From PLOWO2-12-38-17 sp963709355 (GTDB taxonomy: Bacteria > Planctomycetota > Brocadiia > Brocadiales > Brocadiaceae), in assembly GCA_963709355.1 (NCBI GenBank), contig CAVPVY010000005.1, positions 2,542,001 through 2,606,000 on the forward strand: 64,000 nt of DNA, read 5' to 3'. Shown in pieces: positions 47,659-56,957 of this stretch (its first letter is position 1; the number at the start of each line of letters is the position of its first letter). Under the pieces are notes generated by a model. That model saw nothing but the letters and a program-made list of their open reading frames with translations. It did no database searches and was not told the DNA's origin. The position numbers and the translations under genes are program-made.

Positions 47659-48627
47659 TTAAACAAACAGAGAACTCACAGACTCATGCCTGTGAATTCT
47701 CATAATCGCATCTCCTAATAGCCCGGCAATGGATAACACCTTGATTTTATTACCCAGCCCCCGTGCTTTTTCATTTAGAGGAATTGTATCCGTTACCACA
47801 ATTTCCTTAATTGGTGCAGTATATAACTTTTCAACCGCAGAACCACAAAATACAGGGTGCGTTGCACCAACGTAAATATCTTTAGCACCCTTCTCCTTTA
47901 ATACATTAGCCGCCTGTGCAATTGAACCTCCTGTAGCAATCAAATCATCAATCATTACAACATTTTTATTGGTTACATCTCCTATTATAAATCCTATCTC
48001 AGTCTCCTCTGGTCCAACCCTTCGTTTATCAACGATAGCCATTTTTATTCCCAACTTTTTTGAATAATTCCTGGCTAACTTTATACCTCCAACATCAGGA
48101 GTCACTACCACCAGATCATCGGACTTTATTCTTTCAAAATATTTCGAGATTATCGGAAAGGCTAATAAATGATCAACAGGAATATCAAAAAACCCCTGAA
48201 TCTGAGCAGCATGTAAATCAACTGTGAGTACACGATCAGCGCCTGCTTCTGTAATAAGATTTGCAACCAATTTTGCAGTTATAGGTACACGTCCCTCGTC
48301 CTTTCTGTCTTTTCTCGCATATCCATAATAAGGTAAGACAGCAGTAATGCGCGCGACCGATGCCCTTTTCAAGCAATCTATAAATATAAGCAATTCTGTC
48401 AAACTTTCATTAACAGGTGCACATGTTGGCTGTACCAAAAATACATCTGCACCGCGAACATCTTCATTTACTTTCAGGTCAATTTCACCATCCGGAAAGC
48501 GCCCGACATAGGCATTGCCAAGCTGAACTGATAAATGCTCGCAAATCTTCTTTGCCAACATAGGGTTTGCATTTCCAGCAAAAATCTTGAAATGGTTAAT
48601 CTCTTCAAGCCTTCTTTTTTTATCCAT
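47659..48627 (-). CDS. prs: Ribose-phosphate pyrophosphokinase
   Basis: 322 residues. Makes PRPP from ribose-5-phosphate and ATP. FKIFAGNANPMLAKKI at the start, GRFPDGEI, LTVDLHAAQIQGFFDIPVDHL and the PRPP loop VVMIDDLIATGGSI are all present. Confidence 0.97.
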   Translation of the reverse strand: MDKKRRLEEINHFKIFAGNANPMLAKKICEHLSVQLGNAYVGRFPDGEIDLKVNEDVRGADVFLVQPTCAPVNESLTELLIFIDCLKRASVARITAVLPYYGYARKDRKDEGRVPITAKLVANLITEAGADRVLTVDLHAAQIQGFFDIPVDHLLAFPIISKYFERIKSDDLVVVTPDVGGIKLARNYSKKLGIKMAIVDKRRVGPEETEIGFIIGDVTNKNVVMIDDLIATGGSIAQAANVLKEKGAKDIYVGATHPVFCGSAVEKLYTAPIKEIVVTDTIPLNEKARGLGNKIKVLSIAGLLGDAIMRIHRHESVSSLFV

Positions 48628-48658
48628 TTTTTCCCTTCTATGCCAGAAAGACTAATAT

Positions 48659-49612
48659 TTACATCATATAACAAATCTTTATATCATCACATATTCTTGT
48701 ACCTGATTTTAAATAGACAAATGGTCCTATGCTGCATCGCTGGCCAACAACAACATCTTTACAAATATATGTAAAAGGATATATTTTTGTCCCTTCGCCT
48801 ATTTCAACATGATTCTCAATAAATGTGTTTGGCGTATCAATAATAGTTACACCTCGTTCCATTAAAGAACAGATTATTTCTTCGCTTCTCAATTTATTTG
48901 CTACTGCTAAATCACGTTGATTATTTATTCCCATTACTTCAGCCGTATTTTCACTAACAATATTTTCTATCTTTTTCCCTTTATTGTATAAAATTGCTAT
49001 AATATCTGTAAGATAAAACTCACCTTTTTTGTTATGTGGTACAATTAAATCTATTCCTTCAAGAAGAGAAGATACTCTAAATACATATATACCCACATTT
49101 ATTTCTTTAGTTTTCAACTCATCTATACTTACCTCACCACTCTCAATAATTCCTTTTATATACCCTTTATAATCCCTAGAAATCCGCCCATACTCTTGTA
49201 GATTATCCAGATAGGCTGTCAATATTGTTACATCTGCATTTGTTTCAGCATTTTTAACAAGCAGCCTTCTTAATGTCTGCTCTTTAATAAAAGGGGTATC
49301 TCCATTCAATATAATAATAGTATCAGTTGAACCAGTAACAAGAAGATGTTTTGTAGATTTTACTGCATCTGCAGTCCCTAATTGCTCCTTTTGCTCCACA
49401 AACTCAACCAATCTTCCTTTAAGACATTCTTTTACGGCTTCTTTTTTATCCCCTACTATAACAATAATTCGCTGAATTCCAACATTATGCAAAGCTTCAA
49501 CAACGTATTCTAGAAGTGTCGTTCCGCATACCTCGTGTAATACTTTGGGTTTCCGGGATCGCATCCGAGTCCCCTTCCCGGCAGCAAGAATTATTGCAGT
49601 AGCTAATCCCAT
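48659..49612 (-). CDS. glmU: GlmU-type N-acetylglucosamine-1-phosphate uridylyltransferase, short form
   Basis: 317 residues. The nucleotidyltransferase domain has LAAGKGTRMRSRKPKVLHEV and EQKEQLGTADAV. Only a few left-handed helix turns follow (FIENHVEIGEGTKIYPFTYI, GPFVYLKSGTRI), so most of the ~200-residue acetyltransferase domain of full GlmU (about 450 residues) is missing. Either a separate enzyme acetylates GlcN-1-P, or the gene is cut by a frame error. It precedes prs, the usual order. Confidence 0.85.
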   Translation of the reverse strand: MGLATAIILAAGKGTRMRSRKPKVLHEVCGTTLLEYVVEALHNVGIQRIIVIVGDKKEAVKECLKGRLVEFVEQKEQLGTADAVKSTKHLLVTGSTDTIIILNGDTPFIKEQTLRRLLVKNAETNADVTILTAYLDNLQEYGRISRDYKGYIKGIIESGEVSIDELKTKEINVGIYVFRVSSLLEGIDLIVPHNKKGEFYLTDIIAILYNKGKKIENIVSENTAEVMGINNQRDLAVANKLRSEEIICSLMERGVTIIDTPNTFIENHVEIGEGTKIYPFTYICKDVVVGQRCSIGPFVYLKSGTRICDDIKICYMM

Positions 49613-49681
49613 TTCCTATATTTACAGAATCAAACAAAAACACATAAAATTCATCAATCCTGTTTGTCGTCATAAAACAAG

Positions 49682-49755
49682 TGGCTACCCGGGGAGGACT
49701 CGAACCTCCAATGAAAGAACCAAAATCTCTAGTGTTACCATTACACCACCGGGTA
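49682..49755 (-). tRNA. tRNA-Gln (anticodon TTG)
   Basis: The minus strand folds as a cloverleaf: acceptor TACCCGG/CCGGGTA, D stem GTGT/ACAC, anticodon stem AGAGA/TCTTT with loop TTTTGGT, T stem GGAGG/CCTCC with loop TTCGAGT. G73 is followed by an encoded CCA at 49682-49684. Lies 69 bp upstream of glmU. Confidence 0.93.
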
Positions 49756-49797
49756 GCATTCATTAGAAAATATTCTTAAACTACCTAACCACTATAT

Positions 49798-51453
49798 TCA
49801 ACCAACCAATACAGCGCCTTTATCAGCAGATGTAACACACTTTGCATATCTGGATAATAAACCCTGTTTTACTTTTGGTTCAAGTGGCATCCATTTTAAC
49901 TTACGTTTTATTAACACCTCTTTAGAAACATTCAAATTTAACTTTCTGCCGGGAATATCTATAACTATTTCATCACCATCTTCTACGAGGGCTATAGGTC
50001 CACCCACCATCGCCTCTGGTGAAATATGACCTATACATGGCCCCTGTGTTCCGCCAGAAAACCGTCCATCAGTAATTAATGCGACAGATTCACCCAAACC
50101 CATACCTACAAGCGCTGCCGTTGGGGATAACATCTCCCGCATCCCAGGCCCACCACGAGGTCCCTCATAACGAATAACCACAACAGTACCTCTGTTAATT
50201 TGTGAACCCATAATAGCTTTCATGGCTTCTTCTTCACTATCAAACACCTTTGCTACTCCTTTAAACTTCATCATCTTTTCTGATACAGCACTCTGTTTAA
50301 CCACTGCACCATCCGGTGATAAGCTCCCATACAATACAGCAATACCACCTTCTTTATGATACGCCTTCTCTTTCGTCCTTATTACATCCTCATCATAAAC
50401 TTCTGCTCCATTCGCAATCTCTTTTGTACTCTGTCCACTAACAGTCAAACAATCATTCAAATCATCTGACAACCTTTTCATAACAGCAGGGATACCGCCT
50501 GCATAATATAAATCTTCTAATAAATATTCACCGCCAGGCTGCAAACTTGCTATATGAGGAGTTTTAGAACTGATTGCATCAATCAATTTTAAATCAATTT
50601 CGACGCCTGCCTCTCTTGCTATAGCCGGAATGTGTAAACAGGAATTCGTTGAACCGCCTAATGCCATATCAATAATAATAGAGTTTTCGAAAGCATTTTT
50701 GGTCATTACCTTTCTTGCTGTAATATCCTTTTTTACAAGCTCTACTACCTGCTGACCGCTTTTGTATGCAATCCGATCTTTTTCCGAAGAAATAGCTAAC
50801 GACGCTGCACACCTAGGCAGAGACATACCCAAAGCCTCAGACACGCAAGCCATTGTATTTGCAGTATAAAGCCCCTGACATGAACCTGGACCGGGACATG
50901 CCTCCATTTCCAGGCATGACAGTTCATTATCGTCTATTTCTCCTTTACGTCTCCTTCCAACCGCCTCAAATGTATCTTTTACCAGAGATAACTTACGTTT
51001 ACCAAAGCGACCAGAAATCATGGGACCCGCAGTAACAACGATACCCGGTATATCCAATCTGGCAATACCCATTAACATACCAGGGGTAATTTTATCACAG
51101 TTTGTTAACATCACCAAACCATCTAAACAGTGGGCACTGACCACACATTCTATAATATCGGCGATAAGGTCTCTGGAAGCAAGTGAATAACGCATCCCTT
51201 CATGTCCCATTGCAATCCCATCGCAAATACCAGGAACACCAAAAACAAAACTAACGCCACCACCTGCATGAATACCCTTTTCAATTGCCCTCTCGAGTGC
51301 ACGCATGTGGACATGACCCGGAATAAGGTCTGTAAAGCTACTCGCTATCCCAATAAAAGGTTTGCCTAAGTCGTCCTTATTTAAACCAGTTGCGTATAAA
51401 AGTGCACGCGCAGGAACACGTTCTAAGCCTTTAGTAATCTTATCGCTACGCAA
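49798..51453 (-). CDS. ilvD: Dihydroxy-acid dehydratase
   Basis: 551 residues. Iron-sulfur enzyme of valine/isoleucine synthesis. LTNCDKITPGMLMG and EACPGPGSCQGLYTANTM supply cluster Cys residues; GGSTNSCLHIPAIA and TDGRFSGGTQGPCIGHISPEA are also conserved. Full length. Confidence 0.97.
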   Translation of the reverse strand: MRSDKITKGLERVPARALLYATGLNKDDLGKPFIGIASSFTDLIPGHVHMRALERAIEKGIHAGGGVSFVFGVPGICDGIAMGHEGMRYSLASRDLIADIIECVVSAHCLDGLVMLTNCDKITPGMLMGIARLDIPGIVVTAGPMISGRFGKRKLSLVKDTFEAVGRRRKGEIDDNELSCLEMEACPGPGSCQGLYTANTMACVSEALGMSLPRCAASLAISSEKDRIAYKSGQQVVELVKKDITARKVMTKNAFENSIIIDMALGGSTNSCLHIPAIAREAGVEIDLKLIDAISSKTPHIASLQPGGEYLLEDLYYAGGIPAVMKRLSDDLNDCLTVSGQSTKEIANGAEVYDEDVIRTKEKAYHKEGGIAVLYGSLSPDGAVVKQSAVSEKMMKFKGVAKVFDSEEEAMKAIMGSQINRGTVVVIRYEGPRGGPGMREMLSPTAALVGMGLGESVALITDGRFSGGTQGPCIGHISPEAMVGGPIALVEDGDEIVIDIPGRKLNLNVSKEVLIKRKLKWMPLEPKVKQGLLSRYAKCVTSADKGAVLVG

Positions 51454-51705
51454 TTAATTATATCCAAAATAATAGTTTAAATATAAATCATTATAATCAT
51501 ATATTATAAAACTGTTTTATTATATCTAAAAGCCTTTTAATGTCAAATCAAAACTATTCGCTCGCTATCTTAAATAGTCACTTCACAGGATTTTACATAG
51601 TTATCTAATTACTATCACCACTCAATTTTCCCTTGACTTTCAAGTTATATTATGATGAAATTTTATCGTGTATTTACCCACCAAAATTAACTACTTCATA
51701 TAAAT

Positions 51706-52132
51706 ATGGTCTTAATTAGTGCATGTCTGATTGGTTTGAATTGTCGTTTTGACGGGCAATCCAAAACAAACACAACGCTTGTTTCTACTTTAAAAAACAC
51801 ACGCTTTATACCTTTTTGTCCAGAACAGCTTGGTGGTTTACCCACACCGAGAAGCCGTGCCTGGATCACTAATGGTGACGGTAATGATGTGTTAGCTGGA
51901 AAGTCAAAGGTAATTAATGAAGCAGGAAACCGACGTAACGCCTCAATTTATAAAAGGTACCATTGAAACTGAAAAACTGCTCACACTCTTTAATATAAAA
52001 AAGGCATATCTCAAGAGTAAAAGCCCATCGTGCGGTATTGGAAAGATTTACCACGAACGAAATTTAATAGATGGCAACGGAGTTTGTGCCAGCATGCTAG
52101 TTAAAAAAAATATCGAATTAATTAATGTTTAA
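51706..52132 (+). CDS. DUF523 family protein, one apparent frameshift
   Basis: The first frame reads VLISACLIGLNCRFDGQS and FIPFCPEQLGGLPTPR, the DUF523 start with its Cys residues. It breaks near 51930 at CAGGAAACCGAC; dropping one A gives EAGTDVTPQFIKG, and the second frame continues KKAYLKSKSPSCGIGKIY. About 141 residues in total. Function unknown. The ~250 bp upstream to ilvD hold no gene. Confidence 0.82.
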
Positions 52133-52152
52133 CTACACCCCAAGGAGCTTTT

Positions 52153-52782
52153 ATGGATCGTATCGAAGAAGTTGAATTGCCCCAAACTAAAAAACCTGGT
52201 ATTCATAGACGACTTTATAATTGGACATTACACTGGGCGCATACACCATACGGAGCCGTTGCCCTTTTTGCGTTAGCCTTTTGTGAATCATCATTCTTCC
52301 CCATACCGCCAGACGTACTATTAATGGCACTTGCTTTTTCAATTCCAAAAAAATCTTTTAAATATGCTGCAATATGCTCGGTAGGTTCTGTTCTTGGTGG
52401 ATGCTTTGGTTATTTCATTGGATATCAGTTCTTTGAACATATAGGGCTACCCATTCTTAATCTTTACGGCGTAACCAATAAATTTAACTTTGTCAAAGAA
52501 AAGTATAATGCTAATGCATTTGCCGCTGTTGCTATTGCAGGGTTTACGCCAATTCCATACAAAGTCTTTACAATAGCGGCAGGGGTATGCAAAATTAACG
52601 TCTGGACTTTCATTATTGCCTCTATCGTTAGTCGTTCTGGAAGATTCTTTGTAATAGCAACCCTTACTCACATTTTTGGAGCAAAAATCAAAGATTTTAT
52701 TGATAAATATTTTAATATAATCTCCATTGCTTTTGTAATTCTGCTAATTGCAGGCTTTTTCCTTGTAAAATCATTTAAATAG
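52153..52782 (+). CDS. YqaA/DedA-like (VTT domain) inner membrane protein
   Basis: 209 residues with about five membrane segments. AFCESSFFPIPPDVLLMALAF and AIAGFTPIPYKVFTIAAGV are the two re-entrant hairpin motifs of SNARE-associated/VTT proteins, here in the YqaA form. ATG follows AAGGAGCTTTT. DedA-type proteins are implicated in phospholipid flipping and envelope integrity. It ends 10 bp before the MEMO gene. Confidence 0.85.
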   Translation: MDRIEEVELPQTKKPGIHRRLYNWTLHWAHTPYGAVALFALAFCESSFFPIPPDVLLMALAFSIPKKSFKYAAICSVGSVLGGCFGYFIGYQFFEHIGLPILNLYGVTNKFNFVKEKYNANAFAAVAIAGFTPIPYKVFTIAAGVCKINVWTFIIASIVSRSGRFFVIATLTHIFGAKIKDFIDKYFNIISIAFVILLIAGFFLVKSFK

Positions 52783-52792
52783 GTGAATGTAT

Positions 52793-54376
52793 ATGAAGCA
52801 ATTACTTGTATCAACTTTTCTGTTAATTGCAATATTATTTCCTTTTACAATTAACGCACAAACAGACCAAAAGCTTACATGGGAATCGCAGGTTGCGGGG
52901 CGTTTTTACCCGGCTACGGAAAGTGTTCTAAAAGATCAGATTAATATATTTTTCAAAAACGTTCCAAAGCAAACCATTAATGGTAAACCACTTGCAATCA
53001 TCTCGCCTCATGCGGGGTATCAGTACTCAGGACAGGTAGCGGCTTATGGATACAATGCTGTCAAAGAATGTGGATTTAACAGAGTTATTATTTTAGCACC
53101 GTCCCACTTTATGAGTGGGAAACGCTATCGCGGAGTTTCTATATTAAATGCAGAAAATTTTAAAACTCCTTTAGGTAATATCCAAATAGATAAAGAAGCT
53201 TGCAATCAACTACTCAGCTTCTCAGATAACCAGGCACATCGTACTCAACAAAAATCCATAACGCTTTTCGGAACTTATGAGGGTGCCTATCGCGGTGAAC
53301 ACTCCATGGAAACTCAATTACCTTTTTTACAACTAGCTCTTGGTGATTTTAAATTAATTCCTGTAATGGTTGGCGTGCTAATAGACGACGATTTTGACCA
53401 GGTTGCTAATGCTATAAAACCATTAATTAATGACAAAACAATTATAGTGGTGAGTTCCGATTTTACTCATTTTGGTGAGAGTTACGGCTATATTCCATTT
53501 AAAAAAGACATCGAGAAAAACATAAAGGCGCTTGATTATGGTGCTTTCAATAAAATACTTGCTAAAGATTTTGAAGGGCTGCGCATTTACAGAAAAGAAA
53601 CAGGTTTAAACGCTTGTGGCATTCTGCCAGTATCTTTGCTTTTAAAACTGCTTCCTACAGACGCCCTTGGTGAAATTCTTAATTACGATACCTCTGGACT
53701 ACAAACGAATGATTTTTCTTTCTCTGTAAGTTATGCATCCATAATATTTACAAAACCTTCTAAATCTGGCCATTATGTCCCAGAACCAGGAACACAGGAC
53801 ACACCGTATGTCAACTTAACCGAAGACGAAAAGATACAGTTACTATCTCTCGCCAGAAATACGTTAGAAACCTTTATTAAAACGGGAACTCCGCCTAAAT
53901 TTGATATTACAACAAATAAAATTTATCCTAAACTTTACGAAAAATATGGAGTATTCGTTACCCTTAAAAAGCACGGCGAACTAAGAGGCTGTATCGGACA
54001 CATATTACCAAAGACATCACTTTTTCAGAGTGTAATTGAAAATACAATTAACTCGTCTTCTAACGACCGGAGATTTAATCCAGTTAATGTCACAGAAACA
54101 CCTGATATCACTATTGAAATTTCCGTACTGAGCCAATTACAAAGAATAAACAGCCCAGAAGATTTTACAGCGGGTAAAGAAGGAATCGTTATCAGGAAAG
54201 ATAACAATGGTGCAGTATTCCTACCACAGGTTGCTACTGAACAGGGATGGAGTCGGGCAGAAACCCTTTGCCATCTTTGCAGAAAGGCAGGACTTCCAGC
54301 AGATGCATGGCGGGATGACGGAATGGAATTCTATATATTTACTGCAAATGTTTTCCATGAAAAAGAAAAATTATGA
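52793..54376 (+). CDS. Exported MEMO-AMMECR1 fusion (AmmeMemoRadiSam B and A domains)
   Basis: 527 residues. A Sec signal peptide (KQLLVSTFLLIAILFPFTINA) leads into a MEMO domain: SPHAGYQYSGQVAA, APSHFMSG, EHSMETQLPFLQ, VVSSDFTHFGESYGY and ACGILPVSLLL. The first two His and the last Cys match the metal site known in MEMO1. From ~345 an AMMECR1 domain follows (GVFVTLKKHGELRGCIG, PQVATEQGWSRAETLCHLC, KAGLPADAW). In other genomes these are separate cytosolic proteins with a radical SAM partner, which is not in this window. Start at ATG 52793; ATG 52787 is two codons earlier. Confidence 0.9.
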   Translation: MKQLLVSTFLLIAILFPFTINAQTDQKLTWESQVAGRFYPATESVLKDQINIFFKNVPKQTINGKPLAIISPHAGYQYSGQVAAYGYNAVKECGFNRVIILAPSHFMSGKRYRGVSILNAENFKTPLGNIQIDKEACNQLLSFSDNQAHRTQQKSITLFGTYEGAYRGEHSMETQLPFLQLALGDFKLIPVMVGVLIDDDFDQVANAIKPLINDKTIIVVSSDFTHFGESYGYIPFKKDIEKNIKALDYGAFNKILAKDFEGLRIYRKETGLNACGILPVSLLLKLLPTDALGEILNYDTSGLQTNDFSFSVSYASIIFTKPSKSGHYVPEPGTQDTPYVNLTEDEKIQLLSLARNTLETFIKTGTPPKFDITTNKIYPKLYEKYGVFVTLKKHGELRGCIGHILPKTSLFQSVIENTINSSSNDRRFNPVNVTETPDITIEISVLSQLQRINSPEDFTAGKEGIVIRKDNNGAVFLPQVATEQGWSRAETLCHLCRKAGLPADAWRDDGMEFYIFTANVFHEKEKL

Positions 54377-54432
54377 TATATTTCTTTTAAATATTTATTC
54401 ACTTCTTATCTTAATTAAGAAGCTAAATTTCC

Positions 54433-54996
54433 TTGGATACACAAACAAAAATAATTCTTTTAAATATTGCAAGAAACAGCATCGTAGCTGCTGTAAAACG
54501 AAAACCTACACCTGATATTTTCTCAGATCTTCCAGAACTTCAGGAAAAACAGGGTGCTTTTGTTACTCTGAAAGTACATAACCAGCTTCGCGGATGTATA
54601 GGTTCTTTTACTTCAGACTTGCCCCTGTATAAATTAGTATCAGAAATGGCTGTTTCGGCCGCCACCGAAGACCCTCGGTTTACCTTCAATCGTATTAAAC
54701 CACCAGAATTAAATCGTATTGAAATAGAAATTTCTGTCCTTTCACCTTTAAAGCGTATCAAAAATCCTTTAGATTTTGAACTTGGCAAACATGGAATATT
54801 TATTAAAAAAGGGGGACTTACTGGGTGTTTCTTACCTCAGGTTGCTGTTGAAACAGGATGGAGCAAAGAAGAATTCTTATCTCATTGTTGTTCAAGTAAG
54901 GCGGGTTTACCAGATAACGCATGGGAATATGGGGATATTGAAATTTACATCTTCACAGCAGAAATAATCGAAGAAAAACTATACAAAAAAACCTAA
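54433..54996 (+). CDS. AMMECR1 domain protein (AmmeMemoRadiSam A)
   Basis: 187 residues from TTG 54433 with no clear ribosome site. GAFVTLKVHNQLRGCIG, EISVLSPLKRIKNP, PQVAVETGWSKEEFL and KAGLPDNAW are the same landmarks as the AMMECR1 half of the preceding protein, so the two are paralogs. This copy has no signal peptide and should be cytosolic. Biochemical role not established. Confidence 0.87.
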   Translation: MDTQTKIILLNIARNSIVAAVKRKPTPDIFSDLPELQEKQGAFVTLKVHNQLRGCIGSFTSDLPLYKLVSEMAVSAATEDPRFTFNRIKPPELNRIEIEISVLSPLKRIKNPLDFELGKHGIFIKKGGLTGCFLPQVAVETGWSKEEFLSHCCSSKAGLPDNAWEYGDIEIYIFTAEIIEEKLYKKT

Positions 54997-55011
54997 ATAA
55001 AACTTAAAAAA

Positions 55012-55173
55012 TTACTTCTTCCTTCCCTCAATAATACGTCCCGCGTAAAAGACTACACCACCTATAAAAAGAAAAAGCACTTCCGTCTTCATAGAATCTT
55101 TTGCTATACCAAAATAAAGTGAATAAAAGACAAGAAGGATTCCAATGATTTGTAAAATCCTACCAAAATTCAC
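55012..55173 (-). CDS. Small two-helix membrane protein of unknown function
   Basis: About 53 residues from GTG 55173 (VNFGRILQIIGILL), preceded by GAGGG; an upstream ATG at 55230 would give 72. Two membrane segments (IIGILLVFYSLYFGI; LFLFIGGVVFYAGRII) and a basic end GRKK. Nothing identifies a family. It converges with the AMMECR1 gene and lies upstream of trpE on the same strand orientation. Confidence 0.5.
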   Translation of the reverse strand: MNFGRILQIIGILLVFYSLYFGIAKDSMKTEVLFLFIGGVVFYAGRIIEGRKK

Positions 55174-55357
55174 ACCGTTACCCTCAAACAAAATATCAAA
55201 TTCTGAAAAGTTACAACTGGGAACAATCAAGACGTGTTCTCTAACTATACAAAAAACAACAATCTTTTATTCAGAACGAAGTTAAACATTTTACCAAACA
55301 TTATATTCCCAAACACCAAGATTCACTTAATCATTTATTCATATATAAAACAACTGT

Positions 55358-56881
55358 CTATTTCCCTATGTTTATTTTATCTGCAAGTTCAATTGCTTTT
55401 AATAATCCCTTCGCCTTATTCATTGTCTCTTCGTATTCCCTTTCAGGTATAGAATCCGCCACAATCCCTGCACCAGCCTGTATGTACGCCTCGTTGCCTT
55501 TTAGTATTATTGTGCGAATTGTAATACACGTATTCATACCCCCAAAAAAATCTAAATATCCTACCGCACCACCATACGGACCGCGTTTGGTAGGCTCTAC
55601 ATCATCAATAATTTCCATTGCCCTTATTTTAGGTGCACCTGTTAATGTACCGGCAGGCAGGCAGGCCTTTAATGAATCAAATGCACTTTTATCCTCCCGC
55701 AATTTACCACAAACACTCGAGGTTATATGCATCACATGTGAATATTTTTCAATAACCATCTTTTCGTCTATACGAACGCTTCCGTATCGCGAGACACGAC
55801 CAACATCATTCCTCCCCAAGTCTAAAAGCATAATGTGCTCAGCTCGTTCTTTTGGGTCGGAAATCAATTCCTGTTCAAGGTGCATATCTTCTACATCATC
55901 CTTACCTCTTTTTCTGGTACCTGCTATCGGCCTCACAGTTATATCTTTTCCCTCAACCTTCACCATAACCTCAGGAGATGCCCCGATAAGTTTTAAATTC
56001 CCCATCTTTAGATAAAACATATACGGAGATGGATTAACTACCCGCAAGATGCGATAAATACTAAAAGCATCAGCCTGTGTTCGCGTTTTCAATCGCTGAG
56101 AAATTACCACTTGGAATATATCCCCCGCACGAATATATTCTTTACAGCAGTCTACAGACTTAAGAAAATCAGCCTTCTCAAAGTTCGAAGTGAATTGAAT
56201 ATTAACTTTGCTATCCACATTGACATCGTCACATAAAGACATTACAGGTGTTCGGAATCTTTCAATAATATCATCAATTCTTAGACCTGCATCGGCATAC
56301 AAATTTTCCAGCGAGTCATTACCTATTCTCGCAGAACAAACAACATTAATCGTTTTTGTAAGATTATCAAAAATAATTATGGAATCGTAGAACATCACCT
56401 GAATGTCTGGGAGAAGCAAATCATCCGTCGGAACATTCGGCAACTCTTCGATATAACGTATTGCATCATAACCAATGTAACCAACTACGCAACTGTAAAA
56501 TTTCGGTAAATCGTTAACCTGTACCGGTGTAAACTCCCTTATTTTTTCGTTCAAATATTCCAATGGGTCTTTAACACACACGCTTTCCTTTTTGGAGTTC
56601 TCATGTAATATCTCAACATTATTACCAAATGCTGTAAATTTAATAAAAGGGTTACTCCCCAAAATAGAATATCTGGAAATCTTTTCACCGCCAGCGGCGC
56701 TTTCAAGCAAAAAGGCATGGTCAGAATCTGAAATTTTCTGGAATGCAGAAACAGGGGTAAGCGTATCGGCAATTAATCGCCTGTAAACAGGCACAATGTT
56801 CCCCTTTGATGCCAATAACTTAAATTCTCCAAACGCAGGATAGTAAATTGAATTAAATTCTTTACTCACTTTAAAAATCAT
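55358..56881 (-). CDS. trpE: Anthranilate synthase component I
   Basis: About 507 residues from ATG 56881 (MIFKVSKEF); the frame extends further up only through the porin terminator. LLESAAGGEKISRYSILG near the N-terminus, then the chorismate-binding core with IAGTRKRGK, LLDLGRNDVGRV, PAGTLTGAPKIRAMEII and GGMNTCITIRT. Tryptophan pathway entry enzyme. trpG is not adjacent. Confidence 0.95.
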   Translation of the reverse strand: MIFKVSKEFNSIYYPAFGEFKLLASKGNIVPVYRRLIADTLTPVSAFQKISDSDHAFLLESAAGGEKISRYSILGSNPFIKFTAFGNNVEILHENSKKESVCVKDPLEYLNEKIREFTPVQVNDLPKFYSCVVGYIGYDAIRYIEELPNVPTDDLLLPDIQVMFYDSIIIFDNLTKTINVVCSARIGNDSLENLYADAGLRIDDIIERFRTPVMSLCDDVNVDSKVNIQFTSNFEKADFLKSVDCCKEYIRAGDIFQVVISQRLKTRTQADAFSIYRILRVVNPSPYMFYLKMGNLKLIGASPEVMVKVEGKDITVRPIAGTRKRGKDDVEDMHLEQELISDPKERAEHIMLLDLGRNDVGRVSRYGSVRIDEKMVIEKYSHVMHITSSVCGKLREDKSAFDSLKACLPAGTLTGAPKIRAMEIIDDVEPTKRGPYGGAVGYLDFFGGMNTCITIRTIILKGNEAYIQAGAGIVADSIPEREYEETMNKAKGLLKAIELADKINIGK

Positions 56882-56887
56882 AATAAC

Positions 56888-56924
56888 AAAAAAAAATGGG
56901 TGTTGCAATCGCAACACCCATTTT
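56888..56924 (-). terminator. Intrinsic terminator of the porin gene
   Basis: AAAATGGGTGTTGC-AATC-GCAACACCCATTTT, a 14-bp perfect stem with 4-base loop at 56893-56924. On the minus strand it is followed by T8-9. It lies 34 bp after the porin stop and just before the trpE start. Confidence 0.92.
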
Positions 56925-56957
56925 AAGTCAACTAATTTTTAACTAACTGTTAAAAAA

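Noticed and set aside
55368..56015. 215-codon plus-strand frame inside trpE
   Set aside because: Antisense to the conserved chorismate-binding core; no ribosome site and no family features.
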